A stretch of 64,000 nt of DNA, taken from the NCBI RefSeq assembly GCF_900177375.1, contig NZ_FWZU01000003.1, positions 590,637-654,636 of the forward strand, written 5' to 3'. The translations under genes and the position numbers were made by a program. Of the stretch, positions 43,896 to 51,324 are shown in pieces; the first letter of the stretch is position 1; every line of letters begins with the position of its first letter. The DNA is from Desulfovibrio gilichinskyi (GTDB lineage: Bacteria; Desulfobacterota; Desulfovibrionia; Desulfovibrionales; Desulfovibrionaceae). Below the pieces are notes generated by a model. The model ran no database searches and was not told the origin of the DNA. It was given only the letters and a program-made list of their open reading frames with translations.

Positions 43896-44840
43896 TTAAT
43901 TTATGTGGTTAATATTTATGATTCCAAAGCCGTTGTTCGCTTTTTCGATGCAAATTGCATGTCCTTTTTGAGATGCAAATATAGCAGAAGCAATAAGTTC
44001 TATCCCTGCAGATGTGGGCATATCTCCACCATATGCTGAGGTTGCTTTAATGCCTATTTCGTTGAGCTTACTTAGTGTGCGTGCAGGTGCGAATACTTTG
44101 TGGGATTTAATTTGCGTGATTATTTGTTCTTGCGAAACTATGTTTAAGTCAATGGTTCCATATTGGACCTTTTGAATTGACGGTTTCGTTAAAACAAAAA
44201 ATGCTGCCCCTTCACTGACTGTTACTGGGGGACGGTTTGGTCCGAGATCTTTTTCGGATATCATTCGGCTGGTGTTGTCTTTAAGAAGAGGGGTTATTTC
44301 ATCAACTGCTCCAAGTAGAACTTTTTCTACTCTTCCTTCATCTATCCAACAAGCTGCTGTTGTTAACGCTGAATATACTGGACTGTGTAGTTGACAGATA
44401 GTTGTATATGGGCAGCTTAGGTTTAAAAATTGACTTAGTACAGCTGTCGGAATGTTATGTACAGAATGTGAAAATGCAAGTGGTGACGCGCAATTTGTGC
44501 CAAAATCAAGGATTGAGTCCAAAAAATCAAATGTTTTTTGTGAAGGTCCATATCCTGAGCATAAAATTATCCCCATATTCTCTGGAACATTAATTTCATT
44601 ATCTAAATTTGTTTCCTTCTTAGAGTCTAGTAAAGCACGGCAGGCTGCAAGTAACGCCATTTTAGAATAGTGATCAACTCTCCGTAGCTGTCTCTGCTGA
44701 AAAAAAATGTTAAGATCTGAAGTGTCAGCAGTTTCATTTATAGCAGGGATAGTTAGATTCTTAAGTGCTGCTGTTTTAATGATTTCAAAATTTATTCCAG
44801 GAGCAACGAGACCAATTCCTGTGATTGCAAGGGGTGTCAT
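43896..44840 (-). CDS. Ketosynthase-like chain length factor, catalytic Cys lost
   Basis: This 314-residue ketosynthase fold is shorter than the ~400-residue norm. It keeps the start ITGIGLVAPG and the helix DEGRVEKVLLGAVDE. At the nucleophile position it reads QLHSPV, with His by my alignment in place of Cys. No NxHGTGT block is visible. Such inactive partners pair with an active ketosynthase to set chain length (ketoacyl-synt_2 type, common in aryl polyene clusters). GGAAATAAAG precedes the ATG. It lies 2 bp after the active ketosynthase gene, as expected for a heterodimer pair. Confidence 0.75.
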   Translation of the reverse strand: MTPLAITGIGLVAPGINFEIIKTAALKNLTIPAINETADTSDLNIFFQQRQLRRVDHYSKMALLAACRALLDSKKETNLDNEINVPENMGIILCSGYGPSQKTFDFLDSILDFGTNCASPLAFSHSVHNIPTAVLSQFLNLSCPYTTICQLHSPVYSALTTAACWIDEGRVEKVLLGAVDEITPLLKDNTSRMISEKDLGPNRPPVTVSEGAAFFVLTKPSIQKVQYGTIDLNIVSQEQIITQIKSHKVFAPARTLSKLNEIGIKATSAYGGDMPTSAGIELIASAIFASQKGHAICIEKANNGFGIININHIN

Positions 44841-44842
44841 CT

Positions 44843-46024
44843 TTATTTCCGTTTAAATATTATAGCAGAATTATTTCCACCGAAGGCTAGGGATTGAGAT
44901 AAAGCAAATTCAGCATTAATTGCAGTTTTTAGTTGCACAGGACTAATTCCAATATCAGGGTCTTGTGTTGAGAACCCGCTTGTAGGCATGAGTAAACCAT
45001 GTTTGAGCGACAAGATTGTCATGACAGCTTCAATTGCTCCAGCTGCCCCTAAAGTGTGCCCTGTGAAGCCTTTAATTCCTACGAAAGGAGTACTTGGAAA
45101 AAGTTTGTTAATGGCTACTCCTTCAACTTTGTCATTGTTAATTGTTCCTGTGCCGTGGATGTTAATGAATCCGATATCAGAGGCGTTTAATTTGCTACGT
45201 CTCAACGCTTCACTAATTGCTTTTATTAACCCGGATGCTTCGGGATGTGGAGCTGTTAGGTGGTAGGCATCACAATGTGTTCCATAACCCATTATCTCTG
45301 CAAGCGGGAACAGATCGAGTTCATGCATAGCTTTAGTCCCTGCGAGTACGAGAATTGCTGCTCCTTCACCAAGATTAAGCCCTGTTCTCATTTTATCGAA
45401 TGGACGAGGGCTATCTGGGCTTGTGATCATCAGTCGTGAAAATCCTGTATATGAAATTTCACTTAAAGCATCTGCCCCTCCGGCAAAGACTAAGTCACAT
45501 AAACCATTTCTAATCCATGATGCTCCTATGCCTATAGCATCTGTTCCTGAAGAGCATGCATTCGTTACTGTTTGTATAGGGCCGTTGAAGGAATATTTTT
45601 TAGCAAGCTCAAAAGCAGGGTTACCGTGTAGATAACTGTGGATGGAGGTCATACTTGGACAACTGCCTTTTCTCCATTCTTGATAGAAATTTTTGAAGTT
45701 AAGTGAAGCTCCTGTAGATGTTCCTATGCAGGAACCAATTCTCAAGCTATTAGCGTTTTGTTTTGAAAGATTAGTTTTATGGTAGGCTTCAGCTGCCGTA
45801 TTAAAAAGTAAATGTAATGTTTCAGTTATAGGTAAAGTTGACTGCTCAGGATTATAATTATTGGGCACTGAAAAAACGGGAGAAGGGGAAGAATCCGCTT
45901 GGTCTAAAAATAAAGGTAAGTTTGGGGTTACACTACTGTTCAGCATTGTCTCAAAACATTTTCCAGCTGAATTACCAGCTGCGCAGAGACAACTAACGGC
46001 GCAGATACTAACGGGCTGATCCAT
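44843..46024 (-). CDS. Beta-ketoacyl-ACP synthase (active ketosynthase, partner of the chain length factor)
   Basis: This 393-residue FabF-type enzyme has the nucleophile Cys in VTNACSSGTDAIG. Its two catalytic histidines are in INIHGTGTINND and GFTGHTLGAAGA. The DSPRPFDKMRTG and GEGAAILVL motifs are typical. It would extend the chain by condensing malonyl-ACP with the growing acyl group. It is followed at once by the inactive ketosynthase-like gene and preceded by an ACP gene (3 bp). The set resembles a type II polyketide minimal unit. Confidence 0.88.
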   Translation of the reverse strand: MDQPVSICAVSCLCAAGNSAGKCFETMLNSSVTPNLPLFLDQADSSPSPVFSVPNNYNPEQSTLPITETLHLLFNTAAEAYHKTNLSKQNANSLRIGSCIGTSTGASLNFKNFYQEWRKGSCPSMTSIHSYLHGNPAFELAKKYSFNGPIQTVTNACSSGTDAIGIGASWIRNGLCDLVFAGGADALSEISYTGFSRLMITSPDSPRPFDKMRTGLNLGEGAAILVLAGTKAMHELDLFPLAEIMGYGTHCDAYHLTAPHPEASGLIKAISEALRRSKLNASDIGFINIHGTGTINNDKVEGVAINKLFPSTPFVGIKGFTGHTLGAAGAIEAVMTILSLKHGLLMPTSGFSTQDPDIGISPVQLKTAINAEFALSQSLAFGGNNSAIIFKRK

Positions 46025-46027
46025 CTC

Positions 46028-46282
46028 TTAACCTTTTCTCTCTTCGATAAATGAAGCAAGACTGTTAATAGATTGAAAAGCAATTTTACCTTCATCCATA
46101 TTTTTGATTTCTACACCAAAATGTATTTGGACAAGAACAACTATTTCAACAGCATCTAGAGAGTCTAGCCCGAGTCCTTCATTACCAAAAAGAGGGGCCG
46201 TATTCTTAATTTCGTTGGCTGAAAAGTCTGCTAGATTAAGTTCAGTAATTAAGAGCGTTTTTAATTTATCATGCAACGACAT
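46028..46282 (-). CDS. Acyl carrier protein
   Basis: This 84-residue protein has the phosphopantetheine Ser in GLGLDSLDAVEIVV and a typical four-helix length. AAGGAAATAGA precedes the ATG. It carries the growing chain for the neighbouring ketosynthase pair. A second ACP is encoded at 56586-56837, so the cluster has two. Confidence 0.9.
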   Translation of the reverse strand: MSLHDKLKTLLITELNLADFSANEIKNTAPLFGNEGLGLDSLDAVEIVVLVQIHFGVEIKNMDEGKIAFQSINSLASFIEERKG

Positions 46283-46304
46283 TCTATTTCCTTTTTAGTT
46301 CAAG

Positions 46305-47282
46305 TTATCTGTCATGTGGCTGCCACATGTTAAAAAAATTATAAAATTGGTATGGATGTGACTCGCAGTAATTTTCAAGAGCTTTTGCAAATTCATTAGC
46401 ATACGGAGTGAACGCCTTTGCTCCACGAGTTTCACCTTTGTCTACATCCTGAGGAACTCGAATTGTGCCAGCTATCCAGAATTTACTTTTACTTGCTCCT
46501 GTACGAGCTGAGAATGTTATGACAATTGGTGTTTTCATCACAGCAGCGAGTTTAAAAGCACTGATTGGTAAAAGGATTGTGCCTCCTAGAAATTTAGCTG
46601 GTACGGTATTTTTATTGCTTCCAAATGTTCTGTCTGCATTAATACAAAGAATAGATTTTCGTTTTAAGGCATCAACCATTTCAATTGCTCCACCCATGGG
46701 AGAGGCAGGGTTGATAATGGTGAAATCATTGTCTTTGTTCCGATTCGTCTGAGAGTTTGTTTTTTTGTGTTCAAAAGAGAGTTTGTCAATGTCTTTTTTG
46801 TCGCGGAACATAACTACTGCCTTTGGTGCATTAATAAAACTTAGAGCTGACATGCCTAGCTGCCAGCATCCAACATGTCCTGTGATAAGTATTAATCCAT
46901 TGTTTTCCGCATGTAACTCAGTGATTTTATTTGTATCTTGAGTTGCTGATTTGCTTTCAAATGTATTCAGTATGCCTAAAACTGCTCTATCAACTAACAT
47001 CTGTCCAAAATTCCAATATAACAGAAAAGTATGGCGCATTCGTTGAAGTAAAGAACATTTTCCGAAACGGTGCATAATATAGTAAGAGGCTCTCTTATTA
47101 ATGCGAGGTGTCAGCGTGTAAAAAGTTACTACGAAAAAAAGCAGAACATATGCTACATTCTGCCCGGTCAGACGGATAGTTATATAGAAAATATTATGAA
47201 AAAAGGATGAAGCTAGGCTCCTACTATCCCACTCAGAGTCATTTTGCTCTTTGTCATAGTGTTTGTCTGATTTGCCAGCCAT
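46305..47282 (-). CDS. LpxL/HtrB-like lipid acyltransferase with Gln in the HX4E motif
   Basis: This 325-residue protein has one membrane anchor (~residues 35-58) and the lysophospholipid/lipid A acyltransferase domain. The catalytic block reads GHVGCWQLG, so the usual HX4(E/D) has Gln at the acid place. Later motifs INADRTFGSN and FLGGTILLPISAFKLAA are typical of the family. It may attach the finished polyene-type chain to a lipid or sugar acceptor. The Gln leaves its activity in doubt. AAGGATTTAGC precedes the ATG. In aryl polyene clusters this domain is often fused to the glycosyltransferase; here it is split. Confidence 0.75.
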   Translation of the reverse strand: MAGKSDKHYDKEQNDSEWDSRSLASSFFHNIFYITIRLTGQNVAYVLLFFVVTFYTLTPRINKRASYYIMHRFGKCSLLQRMRHTFLLYWNFGQMLVDRAVLGILNTFESKSATQDTNKITELHAENNGLILITGHVGCWQLGMSALSFINAPKAVVMFRDKKDIDKLSFEHKKTNSQTNRNKDNDFTIINPASPMGGAIEMVDALKRKSILCINADRTFGSNKNTVPAKFLGGTILLPISAFKLAAVMKTPIVITFSARTGASKSKFWIAGTIRVPQDVDKGETRGAKAFTPYANEFAKALENYCESHPYQFYNFFNMWQPHDR

Positions 47283-47294
47283 GCTAAATCCTTA

Positions 47295-48485
47295 CTATTT
47301 TTTAGTATTCTTAATTGTTATAAAATGTTTAATAATGCTGGCCATTACATAGATGGCTAGGCCGACTGTAATAGCAAATAGAGGACCAAGTACTAAAGAT
47401 CCTAGAATCCATTCATAAAGCCTATCTAAAGCTTCGTATCCAATTGTTTGCAAAGAAATATCTGTTAAGAATTCTTTATGTTGTAAATAGTATCCAGTTT
47501 CAATGCATAATGCTGGAATAATCGGAGGTATGCAAATTTGGCTGACAGCAAGCCCTGTTATTTTACTTAATCTAAAATATCCGCACACTAAAATTATAAC
47601 AATGGAATGCATGGCTATGAGAGGCAGTGTGCCAAGTAGCATACCTATTGCGCCAGAGATAGATAATGTGAATGGTGTTTCGTCTTTTGAAAGTAGTAAT
47701 TTAAGTGAGCGCAGGGGATGAATAGGGGATATTTTACCGTTTTCATCTTTGTCATATTGACGATGAGGTACAGGAAGAAAAGCGCGTGCAGTAAGTCTAG
47801 TGTTAAGAAGAGAAATTTGAATATTGTCCTTCAAAGCTTTAAAATGTGAAATTCTTTCTGATGGGTGAGGGTAATGAACTCTGATGGGCTGATCTTTGAG
47901 TGTAAAACCGGCCCAAGCAGCCTTGACAAGTATTTCAACTTCAAAAGCGTAGCGTCGTTCAGTTGTTTTTAATACTGGAAAAATTTCAACAGGGTATGCT
48001 CTAAAGCCACTTTGAACGTCAGAAATCTTTATTCCTGTTTGTACACGTAACCAAAAGTTTGAAAAATTACGGCCGAATTTAGATGAATTTGGAATGTTTT
48101 CTCCATTGAAATCACGGCAACCGATAATTATCGCACGTGGACTTTTGTTTATGGCCGTAACAAAAAGAGGAATTTCTTCAGGAAAGTGCTGCCCGTCTGA
48201 ATCAATTGTAATAATATGAGTTTTGCCTAATATTTTAGCTTCATTTGCCGCAGTTAGAATGGCCTGACCTTTTCCTTTGTTTTGCTTATGTGTAATTATT
48301 GATACAGGTAGATCTCGTACTGTATTAACTCCATCGTCTGTGCTCCCATCATCTACTATTAATACGTCATAACCTGTTGCTAAGGATCGCTCTGCTATAT
48401 TGCGTAAGGTTTTACCGTGATTATAAATAGGAATAACTACTAATGGGTTTACCATTAATTCTAAAAGTTCTTTTTTTATTGTCAT
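47295..48485 (-). CDS. GT2 glycosyltransferase with C-terminal DUF2062 membrane domain
   Basis: This ~396-residue protein starts with a family 2 glycosyltransferase domain: PLVVIPIYNHGKTLRNIAER, the donor-binding VDDGSTDDG, ITIDSDGQH. It ends in a DUF2062-type membrane domain (about 270-395, three to four hydrophobic stretches). It may put a sugar or similar head on the cluster's lipid product. The frame is open from TTG 48509, overlapping the radical SAM gene. I prefer ATG 48485; ATG 48455 is also possible. DUF2062-containing transferases of this type occur in aryl polyene clusters. Confidence 0.75.
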   Translation of the reverse strand: MTIKKELLELMVNPLVVIPIYNHGKTLRNIAERSLATGYDVLIVDDGSTDDGVNTVRDLPVSIITHKQNKGKGQAILTAANEAKILGKTHIITIDSDGQHFPEEIPLFVTAINKSPRAIIIGCRDFNGENIPNSSKFGRNFSNFWLRVQTGIKISDVQSGFRAYPVEIFPVLKTTERRYAFEVEILVKAAWAGFTLKDQPIRVHYPHPSERISHFKALKDNIQISLLNTRLTARAFLPVPHRQYDKDENGKISPIHPLRSLKLLLSKDETPFTLSISGAIGMLLGTLPLIAMHSIVIILVCGYFRLSKITGLAVSQICIPPIIPALCIETGYYLQHKEFLTDISLQTIGYEALDRLYEWILGSLVLGPLFAITVGLAIYVMASIIKHFITIKNTKK

Positions 48486-48498
48486 GTATTTTAGGTTG

Positions 48499-49839
48499 TT
48501 AATTGTCAAATCTAATAAGTTGATCCCACATAATCCCTCTAAAACCGAATTTTTTCATAATATTGATTCGTTGCTGTCCTTCGTCCGGAGGGAATAACCT
48601 ATCTCTTCGTTTTTTAAATCCAGCAATAAGTGTGTCATTCATTTCATCTTTATCTAGTAGTGGTGAAAAGTAATATAGAGGATCTAGAAGAGGTTGTTCC
48701 TGGTAAACTATTCCTTCTTTTAAAGCTCGTGCAAAAAGTGGAGATTCTTTGTGAAGTCTTATGCCAGAAAAAGGGAAGACAACGCATTTTCTTAGAGAAT
48801 TCATATTATTAATTCCTTCGTGCACTGTTTGCATTGATTCTTCGGGGCCACCGAATATGACAAAATGGGCACAAGGGATTCGCTGAGCTATACATTTTTC
48901 ATTGAAATCAACTACATCAGAAAGGCTAAAGCCCTTGTTCATTGCGCGTAAAGTTGTGTCTGAAGTTGCGTCAGTACCTACTTCAATGGCTTGCATCCCA
49001 GAACGTTTAAGTAACTGTAATTCATCCTTTTCAATCCGATGCGGTTGAAAAAAAGCAGACCATTTAATATTAATATTTCGGCGGATGATTTCTTCAGCAA
49101 CTGTGAGATAGTGCCCAGTGCGATCATTAAATACCGAGTCCGTAAAAAAGAAATGTTCTGCTCCTAAACTGCAAAGTAATTCGATTTCAGCTGCAACGGT
49201 CTCTGTTGGTCTAAATCGCATTTTATGACCTTCTAGTGCTGGATATGTGCAGTATGCACATCGGTTTTCGCAGCCTCGTTTGGTCTGAATATTAATTATA
49301 CCACTTTCTTGTAGATAAAATTTAACTAGTTCTGGCGACCAGTGAGGGGAAAGCATTTCGGAGCTACTGAGTCCCTTTTGAGGTCCGTATATGACTTGAG
49401 GTTTTTCTTTCGATTCGAGTTGTTGAATAAGTTTGACCATTTTATGTTCGCCTTCACCAATGATTCCATAATCAGCATCTATAAAAGATAATATCTCATC
49501 TGGAAGTAAAGAAAAACCTGCTCCTCCAACAATAACTTGAATATTTAGAGCTTTTATTGAATGAACAATTTCTTTAACTTTTTGAATGTATCCGTTTTTA
49601 TGAGAAGTAAAAGAATCAACATTGTCGACATTTCGAATAGATATTCCTACGTAATCAGGATTATCAATTTTGAGTTTATTGGTAAGGTCTTTTAAATCTT
49701 GTCCGTGAGCTAACATGTCATACTGTACAACTTTATGCCCAGCATTCTGTAATGCTGCAGCAATAATTGACATTCCAATAGGATATACAGGGTAAGGTTC
49801 TACTACAGTATTAGAAGATAATAAAAAAATAGATGCCAT
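48499..49839 (-). CDS. B12-binding radical SAM protein of lipid biosynthesis type
   Basis: This 446-residue protein has an N-terminal cobalamin-binding-like Rossmann domain (VYPIGMSIIAAALQNAGH, VIVGGAGFSLLPDE). The radical SAM motif is CENRCAYCTY (C-x3-C-x2-C, near residue 198). The barrel follows with DSVFNDRTGHYL, GTDATSDTTLRAMNKGF and FVIFGGPEES. The classical cobalamin D-x-H-x-x-G is not seen, so B12 binding is uncertain. Related proteins are annotated in proposed ladderane lipid clusters (recalled from the rSAM_ladder_B12 family). It may methylate or rearrange an unreactive carbon chain. It is not part of standard aryl polyene clusters as I know them. Confidence 0.7.
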   Translation of the reverse strand: MASIFLLSSNTVVEPYPVYPIGMSIIAAALQNAGHKVVQYDMLAHGQDLKDLTNKLKIDNPDYVGISIRNVDNVDSFTSHKNGYIQKVKEIVHSIKALNIQVIVGGAGFSLLPDEILSFIDADYGIIGEGEHKMVKLIQQLESKEKPQVIYGPQKGLSSSEMLSPHWSPELVKFYLQESGIINIQTKRGCENRCAYCTYPALEGHKMRFRPTETVAAEIELLCSLGAEHFFFTDSVFNDRTGHYLTVAEEIIRRNINIKWSAFFQPHRIEKDELQLLKRSGMQAIEVGTDATSDTTLRAMNKGFSLSDVVDFNEKCIAQRIPCAHFVIFGGPEESMQTVHEGINNMNSLRKCVVFPFSGIRLHKESPLFARALKEGIVYQEQPLLDPLYYFSPLLDKDEMNDTLIAGFKKRRDRLFPPDEGQQRINIMKKFGFRGIMWDQLIRFDN

Positions 49840-49844
49840 TATTT

Positions 49845-50342
49845 TTAAATTGCGCTTGAAAAATCATTTATAGGTCGTAGCGGAGACAACGTGCCTGATT
49901 TCCATTTTTCACATAATTCAGCAAATAAATCAGGTTGAAACATCATTAACTCATTGTCTTTTATAAAAAGCTGAACAGTATAACCTGTGGTAGTTATTTC
50001 GTTAGATGAGTTTCTGATTATGAATTCGTAATTCATTCGCGCTGCTTCAGTCCAATGCAGTATCGTTTCAATTGTGATTGTCTCACCAAAATTGAGAGGT
50101 TTGATGTAATCTATATGCATTTTCTTGATAGGTGCAGCAATATTAGACATGTATAGGTCTTTGTAGCCTATACCGTATACATCCCCAAGAGCTATTCGGC
50201 CATCCTCAAAATAGCTAGGATATCGTCCATGCCAGACAATATTCATGAGATCTACTTCCTCGAATCTAATTTTACGAGAAATGGTTAGCCTTAGCGGAGC
50301 AGGTGCGCAATTTTGAGTTGGAAAATATATTTTTGAAGACAT
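49845..50342 (-). CDS. Acyl-ACP/acyl-CoA thioesterase, 4HBT (hotdog) family
   Basis: This 165-residue hotdog protein has VDLMNIVWHGRYPSYFEDGR. Its Asp and following His-Gly match the 4-hydroxybenzoyl-CoA thioesterase motif (D-x-M-x-x-V-x-H-G). It would release a chain or edit wrong acyl groups. The frame is open to 50360, but the ATG at 50342 begins one base past the upstream gene's stop and has AAGGG 7 bases before it. It corresponds in type to the thioesterase of aryl polyene clusters. Confidence 0.78.
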   Translation of the reverse strand: MSSKIYFPTQNCAPAPLRLTISRKIRFEEVDLMNIVWHGRYPSYFEDGRIALGDVYGIGYKDLYMSNIAAPIKKMHIDYIKPLNFGETITIETILHWTEAARMNYEFIIRNSSNEITTTGYTVQLFIKDNELMMFQPDLFAELCEKWKSGTLSPLRPINDFSSAI

Positions 50343-50343
50343 T

Positions 50344-50730
50344 TTATACCCTTGGAGCAAATGTTAGTTGATATGAAGCGGCTTTACTTGTTCCTATGCT
50401 CAGAGAGCACATGCAGGTGTAGTCTGATTGGTTCTTTTTAATTGTAAAGTTTAATAGAATTATTTCACCAGGCGTGATCGGTCGTAGGAATTTGCATCTT
50501 GTAGCATTTTTTATGGCAAAAGTTTGACTTGAATTTTTTTTCTCAAGAGCTTCAAGACTGCTGATTTCTCCTAGTATAATTTGTAGAACTCCTGGTAGAA
50601 TAGGATTATTGGGAAAATGACCGTCGAATCCAGAAAATGAGGATTTAAAAAGGAAGGTGCGCGAGTATGTTTCTTCACCTATTATTTCTAGAGGTCCGGC
50701 AGCTTCTTTGATTTGCGCATGGATATCCAT
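50344..50730 (-). CDS. Hotdog-fold 3-hydroxyacyl-ACP dehydratase
   Basis: This 128-residue protein has FDGHFPNNPILPGVLQI, matching the FabZ/FabA-like HFP-x-x-P-x-x-PG motif with its catalytic His. A late strand block (ATRCKFLRPITPGEI) is typical. It would dehydrate 3-hydroxyacyl-ACP to the trans-2-enoyl form in each polyene extension cycle. It lies next to the thioesterase gene and downstream of the DUF3261 lipoprotein gene. The cluster also has another dehydratase at 54461. Confidence 0.8.
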   Translation of the reverse strand: MDIHAQIKEAAGPLEIIGEETYSRTFLFKSSFSGFDGHFPNNPILPGVLQIILGEISSLEALEKKNSSQTFAIKNATRCKFLRPITPGEIILLNFTIKKNQSDYTCMCSLSIGTSKAASYQLTFAPRV

Positions 50731-50747
50731 ATTAAAAGTATTCCGGT

Positions 50748-51323
50748 TTAAGGGTTGGTATTTAGCAATAGCTCAAGACTAAAATTTTTATTTTTATTAA
50801 TAAGGACCGTCTGTTGTGGGAAAATATAGTTTTTGATTTGAACAGCTCCTTTTCCTGTGATGACGTAAGGTGAACGTTCTTTCTGGAAATCTGAAGAATT
50901 CGTATTAATTCCTAAAGGTGGATTTGATAAATATAACTCATAAATGCAATCCATTGCTTCTTCGTAGAAATGTGGTATTGCTCTAATGAATGGTGAAATG
51001 TAGAGAGGTTTAGAGGTATATTCTTTTTGATACCTATTTACTTTTTTATGCTTAATAGCTTTTATCTCAGCTATAAAAAGTTTAAGTCCCATCTCGTTTA
51101 AAATAACGATCTTGGCATATCTAGATTCAGGAGAATAAAGTAAAATTCCTCTAAGAGGGATACGCTTACTCTGGATTTCGAGCACTCCTGAGTGATACAA
51201 TCTATAGTTTTTATCTTCTTTCTGGTTTGTTGGGGGAGTAGCATGTGTTGAACACCCTAAAGGGAAGCCAAGTGACACTAGTAACAGTTGAAAGAGTATA
51301 ATCTTTTGCAATACCTTACGCAT
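50748..51323 (-). CDS. DUF3261-type outer membrane lipoprotein
   Basis: This 191-residue lipoprotein has lipobox LGFPLGC (Cys at residue 24). The body resembles the DUF3261 family found in aryl polyene clusters: LEIQSKRIPLRGILLYSPE, AKIVILNEMGLKLF, and a C-terminal DCIYELYLSNPP. It is proposed to help place the product in the outer membrane, beside LolA and MMPL proteins. It starts 1 bp after the exporter gene's stop. The function is inferred from context. Confidence 0.65.
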   Translation of the reverse strand: MRKVLQKIILFQLLLVSLGFPLGCSTHATPPTNQKEDKNYRLYHSGVLEIQSKRIPLRGILLYSPESRYAKIVILNEMGLKLFIAEIKAIKHKKVNRYQKEYTSKPLYISPFIRAIPHFYEEAMDCIYELYLSNPPLGINTNSSDFQKERSPYVITGKGAVQIKNYIFPQQTVLINKNKNFSLELLLNTNP

Positions 51324-51324
51324 G

